A stretch of 8,099 nt of DNA from Chloroflexota bacterium (GTDB taxonomy: Bacteria; Chloroflexota; Ktedonobacteria; Ktedonobacterales; Ktedonobacteraceae): the NCBI GenBank assembly GCA_005881495.1, contig VBHI01000007.1:1-8099 (forward strand), in the 5' to 3' direction. The notes under the pieces are model-generated. The model was not told the origin of the DNA. It saw only the letters and a program-made list of their open reading frames with translations, and made no database searches. This document shows positions 1 through 6,684 of the stretch, piece after piece. Within the stretch, counting starts at the first letter, position 1. Each line of letters begins with the position of its first letter. The position numbers and the translations under genes are program-made.

Positions 1-169
1 TCATCACATGCTGCATCTCCAGCCGTTGCGCCAGTTCTTCAACGACCTGAGGATCGTTGGCCTCGACCAGTCCAACAATATCTGGCTGAGTTGGCTGTAT
101 CATACTTGCCAATGGAGCAACGCGGCGGGTACCACCCACCAGGATATTATAAGAGAGTATACGAGTCAT
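1..169 (-). CDS. Endonuclease/exonuclease/phosphatase (EEP) family protein, N-terminal part only
   Basis: This minus-strand reading frame starts with ATG at 167-169 and runs off the left edge, so only 56 residues are visible. It opens with MTRILSYNILVGG, the first beta strand of the EEP (DNase I-like) fold, in which the Asn of SYN (residue 8) contributes to metal binding. PDIVGLVEAND follows at residues 29-39, and its Glu36 matches the metal-binding Glu of the family. The EEP fold is shared by DNases, AP endonucleases, sphingomyelinases and inositol phosphatases, so the substrate cannot be told from this fragment. No signal peptide is visible at the N-terminus, which suggests a cytoplasmic protein. 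A purine-rich AAAAGGA lies about 12 nt before the start. The gene has the same orientation as glyS but is separated from it by a strong hairpin, so it is probably transcribed on its own. Confidence 0.8.
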   Translation of the reverse strand, partial: MTRILSYNILVGGTRRVAPLASMIQPTQPDIVGLVEANDPQVVEELAQRLEMQHVM

Positions 170-275
170 GTGTAAAAAGTATCCTTTTATCTATGATCTC
201 AACTATGCATTTGCAATAGAGTGTCCATATATCAGACGAAAACGTAATCACAAAAGACACGTTCATACGAGAACC

Positions 276-343
276 AACCTATCAACTATGGAAGGGCCTG
301 GCATCCACTGGTAGATGCCAGGCCCTTCCATAGTTGATAGGTT
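276..343 (-). terminator. 30-bp perfect inverted repeat downstream of glyS
   Basis: Positions 276-305 and 314-343 are perfectly complementary (30 bp), with an 8-nt loop at 306-313. The stem begins 8 nt after the glyS stop codon, so on the minus strand it is placed as the glyS transcription terminator or an mRNA 3'-end stabiliser. No proper U-tract follows the stem, only a GGTTGGTTCTC-type stretch. It is therefore not a textbook intrinsic terminator, and its role as one is inferred from position. The arms are two to three times longer than usual. Confidence 0.75.
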
Positions 344-351
344 AGGAGTAC

Positions 352-1716
352 CTATTGCCAGGTCACGCGCTCCAGGAGATAGGCCGGAAGCTCGTCGATA
401 TTGATACGTACCTGCGTCATGTGATCGCGCTCACGGACAGTCACCGTTCGATCGTCCAGGGTCTGGAAATCTATAGTAACACAGTAGGGTGTACCAATCT
501 CATCTTGACGGCGATAGCGGCGGCCAATATTCGCCACGTCGTCATACTGCGACACCATCAGCCGCTGCAACTTCTTATGGATATTCTTGGCAGTGGTCAC
601 CAGTTCCTCTTTGTTCTTTTGTAGCGGCAACACGGCCACCTTGACCGGCGCGAGAGCTGGATGCAGGCGCAGCACAGTACGTGGCTCTTTACCCGTTGGA
701 TCTGGTTCTTCCTCGTAGGCGTCCAGCAGCAGATTGAGGAAGGTACGATCTACCCCACCCGAGGTCTCCACAATCCAGGGTATATAGCGCTCTTTGGTAT
801 TTTGATCGGTATAGCTCAAATCCTGGCCGCTATACTCGCTGTGACGAGAGAGATCCCAGTCCTGGCGCCAGTGGATGCCCTCCCACTCCTGCCAACCGAG
901 GATTGTCTTATATTCGATGTCGAAGGCCTGTTTGGCGTAATGAGCCAGTTCATCGGGACCATGCTCGCGGAAGTGCAAACGGTCCTTGTGGTTAATGAGC
1001 CCCATGTACCACTCGAAGCGTTTCTCCTTCCAGTAGTCAAACCACTGCAGCATCTCACTGGGGTGGACGAAGAATTGCAGATCCCATTGCTCAAACTCGC
1101 GCTGGCGGAACAGGAAGTTACCTGGAGTGACCTCGTTACGGAAAGCCTTACCAATCTGGCAGATACCAAATGGAATCTGCACACGGGAGGACTTGACCAC
1201 ATTGTCAAAGTCGAGGTAGATGTTCTGGCAGGCTTCACCGCGCAGGTAGGTCTGCATACGTTCACCTTCAACAACGCCGAGGTATGTCTCCATCAGGAGG
1301 TTAAACGTACGCGGCTCCATCAACTCGCCGCCGCATTCCGGGCACTTGTTCTGAATGACATTCTCTTCCGGTAGGTGATCGATGCGGAAACGCCGCTTGC
1401 AATTCTTGCAGTCCACGAGGCGATCTACGAAGTTTTCCACGTGGCCGCTGGCCTCCCACACCCTGGGATGGGTGATAATCGCGCCTTCGATCCCCACGAT
1501 GTTGTCGTGCAGCTGCACCATTGACCACCACCAGTAGCGGCGAATATTGTTGCGCAGCTCAACACCTAGCGGGCCAAAGTCATAAATGCCAGAAACGCCG
1601 CCATAGATTTCAGAATTCGGGTAGACGAAACCGCGCCGTTTGCAGAGTGCGACAATCTTTTCAATCGGCACAAAAGGGGTGTCATTGGTGGTTGGTTTGC
1701 TCTCAACCTGTGTCAT
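352..1716 (-). CDS. glyS: Glycyl-tRNA synthetase, single-chain (class II)
   Basis: This enzyme attaches glycine to tRNA-Gly in the cytoplasm, using ATP. The 454-residue length fits the homodimeric alpha2 type, here called glyS or glyQS, not the two-subunit GlyQ/GlyS type. Class II features appear in order. A zinc-knuckle insertion lies at about residues 103-128, with Cys103, Cys106, Cys125 and Cys128. Motif 2 is at 192-209, starting FRNEVTPGNF and ending REFEQ. Motif 3 is at about 320-331 around GVDR. The C-terminal anticodon-binding domain spans about 355-450, with APVKVAVLPL and later TVTVRERD. The start is ATG at 1714-1716, with a strong GAGGAGG Shine-Dalgarno at 1727-1733 about ten bases upstream. 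Expression is controlled by the T-box riboswitch in its leader. The gene appears to be monocistronic, because a long hairpin follows its stop codon directly. Confidence 0.97.
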   Translation of the reverse strand: MTQVESKPTTNDTPFVPIEKIVALCKRRGFVYPNSEIYGGVSGIYDFGPLGVELRNNIRRYWWWSMVQLHDNIVGIEGAIITHPRVWEASGHVENFVDRLVDCKNCKRRFRIDHLPEENVIQNKCPECGGELMEPRTFNLLMETYLGVVEGERMQTYLRGEACQNIYLDFDNVVKSSRVQIPFGICQIGKAFRNEVTPGNFLFRQREFEQWDLQFFVHPSEMLQWFDYWKEKRFEWYMGLINHKDRLHFREHGPDELAHYAKQAFDIEYKTILGWQEWEGIHWRQDWDLSRHSEYSGQDLSYTDQNTKERYIPWIVETSGGVDRTFLNLLLDAYEEEPDPTGKEPRTVLRLHPALAPVKVAVLPLQKNKEELVTTAKNIHKKLQRLMVSQYDDVANIGRRYRRQDEIGTPYCVTIDFQTLDDRTVTVRERDHMTQVRINIDELPAYLLERVTWQ

Positions 1717-1733
1717 AATGAGTGATCCTCCTC

Positions 1734-1783
1734 AAAAAAATGCCCCAGGCGTCAAATTCAAACGTATCAAATGACGCCCAGGG
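1734..1783 (-). terminator. T-box-controlled intrinsic terminator of glyS
   Basis: On the minus strand, CCCTGGGCGTCA (1772-1783) can pair with TGACGCCTGGGG (1743-1754) in a 12-bp stem that includes two G-U pairs. CA and seven T residues (1734-1740) follow. This is a standard intrinsic terminator ending one base before the glyS Shine-Dalgarno. The 5' strand overlaps CGTCCCT, which is also used in the antiterminator, so the two structures exclude each other. Confidence 0.93.
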
Positions 1784-1990
1784 ACGAATATATGCCTGCG
1801 TAGGCCTGGGGCTACTACGTCTTACAGCATAATGCGCGGTTCCACCCTGCTTCTTCACGCTCAATTTGTGAAGCCACTCATTGAATCCAACTCCGAAGCG
1901 CCCTTCACCTTTTGCGGATTGCCGATCTTGCACTGGCTATCGGCTCGCTGCTATCCCCGCCAGGTTACTCCTCTTCATCATCGCTGGAGG
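1734..1990 (-). promoter_or_regulatory. Glycine T-box riboswitch in the glyS leader
   Basis: Read on the minus strand, the leader carries the classic T-box sequence AGGGTGGAACCGCG at 1835-1848. Its TGGA bulge complements the UCCA end of a tRNA-Gly with discriminator U. Upstream is stem I: GATGAAGAGGAGTA at its 5' side, then the distal AGCGAGCCGAT and GTGCAAGATCGGC, where GCCGAT pairs with ATCGGC. On the descending side, GAAGGGCGCTTC holds a GGC glycine specifier at about 1900-1902. Stem III can form between 1880-1884 and 1861-1865. CGTCCCT at 1780-1786 pairs with the AGGG of the T-box to build the antiterminator. Uncharged tRNA-Gly would stabilise that form and allow read-through into glyS; charged tRNA would let the terminator form. 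The specifier assignment comes from position and agreement with the downstream gene. Confidence 0.96.
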
Positions 1991-1996
1991 ATATGT

Positions 1997-2026
1997 ATTA
2001 TTCTGGTTTGTAAGGCACGATGTAAC
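1997..2026 (-). promoter_or_regulatory. Candidate sigma70-type promoter of the glyS T-box transcript
   Basis: On the minus strand, GTTACA (2021-2026, four of six matches to TTGACA) and AATAAT (1997-2002, five of six matches to TATAAT) are spaced by 18 bp. Transcription would start near 1990, just before the first bases of the T-box stem I, which fits well. The -35 match is mediocre, so this is a candidate only. Confidence 0.4.
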
Positions 2027-2112
2027 GTGTCCACGCTAGTATAACGGAGTGTGAGGAAAGATGCAAGAACCAAGCAGTGTTATCGCCTGGATAGTAGAAG
2101 CAATCCCTTCTA

Positions 2113-2121
2113 TGGTAGAAT
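2113..2121 (+). promoter_or_regulatory. Candidate extended -10 promoter of the nucleotidyltransferase-fusion gene
   Basis: TGGTAGAAT is an extended -10 type element (TGn followed by TAGAAT). No good -35 hexamer lies 17 bp upstream. Transcription would start near 2128. That leaves only about 8 nt before the ATG at 2136 but about 38 nt before the alternative GTG at 2166, which has the better ribosome-binding site. Confidence 0.3.
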
Positions 2122-2135
2122 GAAATTGAGATACA

Positions 2136-3350
2136 ATGGCGATGGCGACAAATGAGGGACGCAGAGTGAGTATTACACTTAACAACAAGTCCGTTTCAAC
2201 CCAAGACGAAGACCCTGGCCGTTTAATCAAAGTTCTGCGGTCGTGGGGTATCGAATATTTGATGGATTCTGGTATTGCTCGTCTCCCTAATAAAACAGCT
2301 AAACGAATGCCCGCTACCAAGCTCGTAAAACGCCTGGCGCAATGTAAATACCCACGAGTGCGAGATGCAAGCATTTCACTCCTCCTCCTACATCCTGAAC
2401 TAGCTGATGCCGTATTAGAAGCATACCAAACGAGCGAGCCAGGAATAGCCGAACAAATTGCAGTTTCAATATTAGCTTCTCTTTATCTTCAGAGATTGTG
2501 GTCATTCCAATTAACGTTGGTACTTGGACATACGCCTTCATTTCCTGAAGAGCGATTTTTGCATTTGTGGCAAAGTCGAAACCTACCTCCACCGAGATGC
2601 CTTCAAGGAGAAGCGGGATTGATCGCCTTAGAAGAAGCAGAGCAACGCCGCCTGGGCCTACCCTTGAATTTTATCGGTGATTGGCAAAATCAAATTAATC
2701 ACCTTTTGCTCCAGGAAGAAGCAAAACACCATCCAGCAGTGGTTTCCATCTATTTGCCTGAACCATGGCATGAAAAGATTGAGAAAGAGGAGTGTAGTGC
2801 GATGAGTATGCGGCACAATGTCACAAAGGCAGATATCGAGAAGTTCCTAGAGGCTTTGGGGAAGTCATTTCGCAAACCTGGCCGCTTATACCTGGCAGGC
2901 GGCGCTGCTCTCGTTCACATTGGGCTGCGACCTGGTTCTACCATGGATATTGACGTGGCGATAGAGGCTTCGGACGAAGATGAAATGGTGACGGCTATAC
3001 GAAAATTGGTAGAAAAGATGCAGATTAATGTTAAGTTTGCTTCACCTGGGGATTTTATCCCGCTTCCCACTCAGTGGACGGCCCAAGCAAGATATGTTGG
3101 ACGCTATGGTAGCATTGATGTCTTCTATTTTGATTTCTATAGCCTTGCTTTGAGTAAAATATCTCGAGGGAATGATCGCGACCTCATTGACGTTCAACTA
3201 CTTCTTCAACAAAAGCTCATTACGTTGGAAGAGTTGGATGCTGCCTACAATGAGGTGCTACCCGGTATGGGCAAACGGCCGTATATCAATCTCAACCCTC
3301 AACGATTTGCGGAGCGCTATGCTCTGGTGCGGCAGAAACTCCAGGAATAA
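2136..3350 (+). CDS. Two-domain protein: unknown helical N-terminal half fused to a DUF6036/AbiEii-like nucleotidyltransferase
   Basis: The protein has 404 residues and no signal peptide or membrane segment. Residues 250-353 form a minimal nucleotidyltransferase domain. LYLAGGAALVHIG carries the GG at 255-256, followed by D271 and D273 in STMDIDVAIE. A likely third acidic strand is GSIDVFYFD (D328), and KISRGNDRDLIDV (K341 to D352) resembles the closing motif of AbiEii/DUF6036 proteins. Proteins of this class occur in toxin-antitoxin and phage-defence pairs, but the reaction here is unknown. Residues 28-215 look alpha-helical, possibly repeat-like, and I do not recognise them. Met223 (2802-2804) is preceded by AAGAGGAG nine bases upstream, so a separate 182-residue nucleotidyltransferase may also be made. 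The start is uncertain: GTG at 2166, with GAGGG seven bases upstream, looks better than ATG at 2136, which lacks a clear ribosome-binding site. No partner gene is adjacent. Confidence 0.8.
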   Translation: MAMATNEGRRVSITLNNKSVSTQDEDPGRLIKVLRSWGIEYLMDSGIARLPNKTAKRMPATKLVKRLAQCKYPRVRDASISLLLLHPELADAVLEAYQTSEPGIAEQIAVSILASLYLQRLWSFQLTLVLGHTPSFPEERFLHLWQSRNLPPPRCLQGEAGLIALEEAEQRRLGLPLNFIGDWQNQINHLLLQEEAKHHPAVVSIYLPEPWHEKIEKEECSAMSMRHNVTKADIEKFLEALGKSFRKPGRLYLAGGAALVHIGLRPGSTMDIDVAIEASDEDEMVTAIRKLVEKMQINVKFASPGDFIPLPTQWTAQARYVGRYGSIDVFYFDFYSLALSKISRGNDRDLIDVQLLLQQKLITLEELDAAYNEVLPGMGKRPYINLNPQRFAERYALVRQKLQE

Positions 3351-3355
3351 GCGGA

Positions 3356-3400
3356 CCGGGCGACCACCGGCGCTCCGGGCGACCACAAGGGTCGCCCCTA
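3356..3400 (+). repeat. REP-like palindromic intergenic repeat
   Basis: CCGGGCGACCA occurs twice (3356-3366 and 3375-3385, 19-bp period). The second copy is the left arm of a hairpin, with GGGCGACC at 3377-3384 pairing with GGTCGCCC at 3390-3397 around a 5-nt loop. It lies 5 bp after the stop of the nucleotidyltransferase-fusion gene and has no T-tract. The GC-rich unit differs from the AT-richer sequence around it. This looks like a dispersed REP-type element, but only this copy is visible, so its repetitive nature is inferred. Confidence 0.55.
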
Positions 3401-3579
3401 CCATGGACGAACGGGCTTGAGAAGCGACTCCGTGGCATATTCGTTGTCTGGGAGGCATTCGCCTCAATTGCACTTAAGATGTTATTCACCAACAAAGACT
3501 TATAAAGCGGATGTTTAAGGATGGAGACATCCAGGACCTAATACCTGAGTGACAGGAAACCATGGCTGTAGCATAACTT
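3401..3579. other. Intergenic spacer between two convergent genes
   Basis: I see no supportable gene here. Two small hairpins are possible: GAGGC/GCCTC with an ATTC loop at 3452-3465, and GGATG/CATCC with a GAGA loop at 3519-3532. Neither has a T-tract. They could help end the convergent transcripts, but this is weak. Confidence 0.4.
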
Positions 3580-4086
3580 TTATCTTACTTTCGCCAAACA
3601 TGCCTTTATTTGATCTATGTGACTCCTCAGATGCCCTGTAACAAACTCTTCGATAAACCATTCCAGGGTGTTTTCGCCAAATTTGATATGGTGGCCGGTC
3701 AACGCCAAATCGCTATCCTTCAAGCTGCCAAGGACATCTTCCAGGCGTGCATAGCTCGCTGGTAAAGCGGCTTTCACCTGTTTCAGGCTGTCCCTCCCAT
3801 GTTCGTCGATAGCCTGCAATCGGCCTGCGTGCTGCATGGTGCGGCCAAAATTCTGGCCGGGGGCAGCGACTAACTTTTCGATCTCACCGGCCCAATACGG
3901 CATAATTTCCACGATGTGGGCCAAAATTTGCATGATTGACCACTCGTTTTCACCGGATGGTATATAGAGTTTCTCCGGGTCTAATGCCGTTATTGGCCCG
4001 TCGATAAGTCGCAGCAGTTCAGCGTAGGAATCCTGGACATCCTGGCGAATGTTCTCTACCTTTGGATTGGTTGGTGTTGCGGCCAT
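3580..4086 (-). CDS. DinB-like / DUF664-type four-helix protein
   Basis: This 168-residue soluble protein has the pattern of the DinB/YfiT superfamily of putative metal-dependent four-helix-bundle enzymes. The first helix region has NEWSIMQILAHIVE (residues 47-60), with His57 in the usual first metal-ligand position. The last helix has GHLRSHIDQI (151-160), with His152 and His156 spaced as in the HxxxH metal site. Family members include thiol-S-transferases (bacillithiol or mycothiol dependent) and many proteins of unknown function. No substrate can be assigned here. The start is ATG at 4084-4086, with AAAGGGG about 6-7 bases upstream. The gene is divergent from the dehydratase, and the two share a 120-bp AT-rich intergenic region. 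No terminator with a T-tract is seen after its stop. Confidence 0.82.
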   Translation of the reverse strand: MAATPTNPKVENIRQDVQDSYAELLRLIDGPITALDPEKLYIPSGENEWSIMQILAHIVEIMPYWAGEIEKLVAAPGQNFGRTMQHAGRLQAIDEHGRDSLKQVKAALPASYARLEDVLGSLKDSDLALTGHHIKFGENTLEWFIEEFVTGHLRSHIDQIKACLAKVR

Positions 4087-4122
4087 ATCATTGCCCCTTT
4101 ACTTTATTATTGATTTTCCTCC

Positions 4123-4152
4123 ATTATGAATATATGTCTATTATGATATATG
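4123..4152. repeat. Near-perfect direct repeat in the divergent promoter region
   Basis: ATTATGAATATATG (4123-4136) and ATTATGATATATG (4140-4152) differ by one base and start 17 bp apart. They lie midway between the divergent DinB-like gene and the dehydratase gene. They could be a tandem operator or simply an AT-rich promoter core. I could not find a convincing -35/-10 pair on either strand. Confidence 0.4.
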
Positions 4153-4206
4153 ATGGTGCAAAGCACAATGTGATGTGCCCATAAGCCCCCAAAGGAGATG
4201 CCAGCC

Positions 4207-5187
4207 ATGAATGAAGGAACCGCCAGAATGAATATCCCCACGTTCTCTGATGTCCTGTTCGCCAGGCGCCAGATCGGCCCCTATTTGCGACGGACTCCCT
4301 TGCACAGCTATCCGGCGATGAACGCGTTGATTGGTACTGAAGTCTACATTAAGCACGAAAACTACCAGCCAATCGGGGCCTTCAAAGTGCGTGGAGGTGT
4401 CAATCTGATCTCTCAACTCAGCCCAGGTGAACGAGAACGGGGCGTGATCGCCGCCTCTACAGGAAACCACGGGCAGTCTGTGGCCTATGCGGCGAGATTA
4501 TTTGGTGTGAAAGCACGCATCGTGGTGCCAGAGGGAGCGAATCCTGGCAAGGTTGCTGCTATGCAAGGAATGGGGGTTGAAGTTATTTTTCATGGCGCGA
4601 TCTATGATGACGCGATGCAGCATTGCGAGGCGCTGGCACGGGAACATGGCTACCGCTACATCCATTCGGGCAATGAGCCTCTGCTCATCGCGGGGGTCGC
4701 AACAGAGACGTTAGAGATGCTGGAGGATGAACCCGACCTGGAGGTGATTATTGTCCCCCTCGGTGGAGGCAGCGGCGCAGCGGGCACTTGCATCGTAGCG
4801 CGTACACTCAATCCCTCGATACGGGTGATTGGTGTCCAGTCGGAGGCCTCTCCCGCGGCATATGAATCCTGGCGGCAGGGACGATTGGTTGAAATGCCTA
4901 ACCGCACGATGGCCGAGGGGCTGGCGACCGGTGTGGCATTTGAACTACCACAGGAGATCATGCGACAAATGCTGCGCGAGTTCATGCTTGTAAGTGAAGA
5001 GGAGATCATGCAAGCCATGGTCTGGATGCTTGAGCGTGCCCATACGCTGGCTGAGGGCGCGGGGGCGGCTTCTCTGGCGGCGGCCTATCGCTTACGGGAT
5101 GAGTTGAGGGGGAAGAAGGTGGGGATTGTGTGCTCTGGGGGGAATGCTTCTTTGGAGCAGTTGAAAAGGGTGCTGGCGCTTGCATGA
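4207..5187 (+). CDS. PLP-dependent threonine/serine dehydratase (short, no ACT domain)
   Basis: This is a fold-type II PLP enzyme expected to deaminate L-threonine to 2-oxobutanoate and ammonia, and L-serine to pyruvate. The PLP lysine is in PIGAFKVRGG (Lys60 from this start). STGNHGQSVA is the loop that holds the substrate carboxylate and the cofactor. The glycine-rich PLGGGSGAAGT binds the cofactor phosphate. VCSGGNAS near the C-terminus lines the pyridine-ring side. At 326 residues it lacks the C-terminal regulatory ACT domain of biosynthetic IlvA, so a catabolic TdcB-like enzyme or a serine racemase/dehydratase is more likely. ATG at 4207 is chosen over ATG at 4198 because AAAGGAG (4191-4197) sits nine bases before 4207 and abuts the other. 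No biosynthetic partner is adjacent, so the precise substrate is open. Confidence 0.92.
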   Translation: MNEGTARMNIPTFSDVLFARRQIGPYLRRTPLHSYPAMNALIGTEVYIKHENYQPIGAFKVRGGVNLISQLSPGERERGVIAASTGNHGQSVAYAARLFGVKARIVVPEGANPGKVAAMQGMGVEVIFHGAIYDDAMQHCEALAREHGYRYIHSGNEPLLIAGVATETLEMLEDEPDLEVIIVPLGGGSGAAGTCIVARTLNPSIRVIGVQSEASPAAYESWRQGRLVEMPNRTMAEGLATGVAFELPQEIMRQMLREFMLVSEEEIMQAMVWMLERAHTLAEGAGAASLAAAYRLRDELRGKKVGIVCSGGNASLEQLKRVLALA

Positions 5188-5192
5188 GGGCT

Positions 5193-5254
5193 ATACATCC
5201 AATAAGAAGAAAGAGGTCGCCGGCCGGCGACCTCTTTCTTCTTATTGGATGTAT
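5193..5254. terminator. 62-bp perfect palindrome, bidirectional terminator
   Basis: Positions 5193-5223 and 5224-5254 are exact reverse complements with no spacer, giving a 31-bp half-site whose tip is CCGG. The palindrome starts 5 bp after the dehydratase stop and ends 5 bp before the sufB stop, filling the space between two convergent genes. Each descending arm is pyrimidine-rich (CCTCTTTCTTCTTATT), so both transcripts end the stem in a U-rich run. This fits a shared bidirectional terminator. Its perfection and length are unusual. Confidence 0.85.
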
Positions 5255-5259
5255 TAATC

Positions 5260-6660
5260 TTAACCTACGCTACCTGACATTTCAAGCTGGATCAGGCGGT
5301 TCAACTCGACCGCGTATTCCATTGGGAGCTCTTTGGTGATTGGCTCAATGAAACCGTTGACGATCAAGGAGTAGGCTTCGGACTCGTCCAGGCCGCGGCT
5401 CATGAGGTAGAAGAGCTGATCCTCGCCGACTTTAGAGACGGTGGCCTCGTGGCCGATCTCGGTCTGGTTCTCCTCGACGCGAATGGTCGGATAGGTGTCC
5501 GTGCGGGCATTCTCATCGAGTAAGAGCGCATCACAACGCACGTTGGACCTGGTGTGGTGCGCGCCGGGATTGACACGAACCAGGCCGCGATACGAAGCAC
5601 GGCCCGTGCCCTTCGAAACCGACTTCGAGAGGATCTGCGAGGTCGTATGTGGGGCAAGGTGCGTCACCTTCGCGCCAGCATCCTGGTGCATCCCATCGCT
5701 GGCGAACGCCACCGATAGAATGTCTCCGCGAGCGCCGGGTTCCATCAACAGCACTGCCGGATACTTCATAGTGACTTTTGAGCCAAGGTTGCCATCGACC
5801 CATTCCATGGTCGCATCTCTGTAGGCGGCGGCCCGTTTCGTTACCAGGTTATACACGTTCTTCGACCAGTTCTGGATGGTCGTATAGCGCACGCGCGCAC
5901 CCTGCTGCACCTTGATCTCTACGACGGCGCTATGCAGGCTATCGCTCGTATAAGTTGGAGCGGTACAACCTTCTACATAATGCACATAAGAGCCGGGAGA
6001 GGCAATAATCAGGGTACGCTCGAACTGGCCCATGTTCTGGGCATTAATACGGAAGTAGGCCTGCAACGGTATCTCTACACGGACACCCTCTGGGACGTAA
6101 ACAAAGCTTCCGCCGCTCCAAACGGCGCTATTCAGTGCTGCGAACTTGTTGTCCGTGTAAGGAATGACCGTGCCAAAGTGTTCCTTGATAATATCCGGGT
6201 AGAGGCGCAGAGCCGTATCCATATCGGTAAAGATAACCCCTAGCTTCTCCAGGTCTTCACGCACTTTGTGGTAGACCGCTTCACTCTCGTACTGCGCGGT
6301 CACACCGGCAAGGAACTTGCGCTCAGCCTCTGGAATGCCCAGGCGATCGAAGGTATCCTTAATCTCGGCAGGCACGTCTTCCCAGGTTTTGCCCTGCTCC
6401 TGGACGGGCTTGATATAGTAATAGATATTGTCGAAGTCTATTCCTGAAAGATCAGCACCCCAGGTGGGCATGGGGCGTTTCCAAAAGTGCTCAAGACTCT
6501 TGAGGCGGAACGCTCGCATCCAGCCAGGCTCGCCCTTCATTTCGGAGATTTGCTCAACAATCTCGCGGGTCAGTCCTCTCTCGGACTTGAATGCATAGTT
6601 TTCAGCTACATGGAAACCTGCAGTATAGGTGTCCTGTGCTACCTGATTTGTCTGGCTCAT
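5260..6660 (-). CDS. sufB: Fe-S cluster assembly scaffold protein SufB
   Basis: SufB is the scaffold of the SUF iron-sulfur assembly system and works in the cytoplasm in a complex with SufC (ATPase) and usually SufD. The 466-residue length and full-length similarity to known SufB are clear: [20 protein letters not shown] near residues 66-85, the beta-helix core at about 180-370, and the C-terminal helical region. The Cys of [11 protein letters not shown] (Cys232) and the Cys of [20 protein letters not shown] (Cys376) correspond to the E. coli Cys254 and Cys405 used for sulfur transfer and cluster assembly. His404/Glu405 in [15 protein letters not shown] match the E. coli His433/Glu434 pair. 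The start is ATG at 6658-6660, with GGAG nine bases upstream. No sufC, sufD or sufS is visible in the window. Downstream is a terminator, and upstream is a promoter and an insertion sequence, so sufB appears to be transcribed alone. Confidence 0.97.
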   Translation of the reverse strand: MSQTNQVAQDTYTAGFHVAENYAFKSERGLTREIVEQISEMKGEPGWMRAFRLKSLEHFWKRPMPTWGADLSGIDFDNIYYYIKPVQEQGKTWEDVPAEIKDTFDRLGIPEAERKFLAGVTAQYESEAVYHKVREDLEKLGVIFTDMDTALRLYPDIIKEHFGTVIPYTDNKFAALNSAVWSGGSFVYVPEGVRVEIPLQAYFRINAQNMGQFERTLIIASPGSYVHYVEGCTAPTYTSDSLHSAVVEIKVQQGARVRYTTIQNWSKNVYNLVTKRAAAYRDATMEWVDGNLGSKVTMKYPAVLLMEPGARGDILSVAFASDGMHQDAGAKVTHLAPHTTSQILSKSVSKGTGRASYRGLVRVNPGAHHTRSNVRCDALLLDENARTDTYPTIRVEENQTEIGHEATVSKVGEDQLFYLMSRGLDESEAYSLIVNGFIEPITKELPMEYAVELNRLIQLEMSGSVG

Positions 6661-6684
6661 CCTATTTGCTCCATTTGCTGGCTG

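Noticed and set aside
661..1374. Plus-strand open frame of 237 codons opposite glyS, with a second shorter one at 355-624
   Set aside because: They are antisense shadows of a clear glycyl-tRNA synthetase and have no recognisable domain or ribosome-binding site.
2036..2374. Minus-strand open frame of 112 codons overlapping the start of the nucleotidyltransferase-fusion gene
   Set aside because: It overlaps the promoter region and the coding start of the opposite gene, and its product is low-complexity with no known motif.
3452..3532. Two small hairpins as a terminator for the convergent genes
   Set aside because: Stems of 5 bp without T-tracts are too weak to call.
4198..4206. Upstream ATG start for the dehydratase
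   Set aside because: This ATG directly abuts the Shine-Dalgarno AAAGGAG, so ATG at 4207 with nine-base spacing is the better start.
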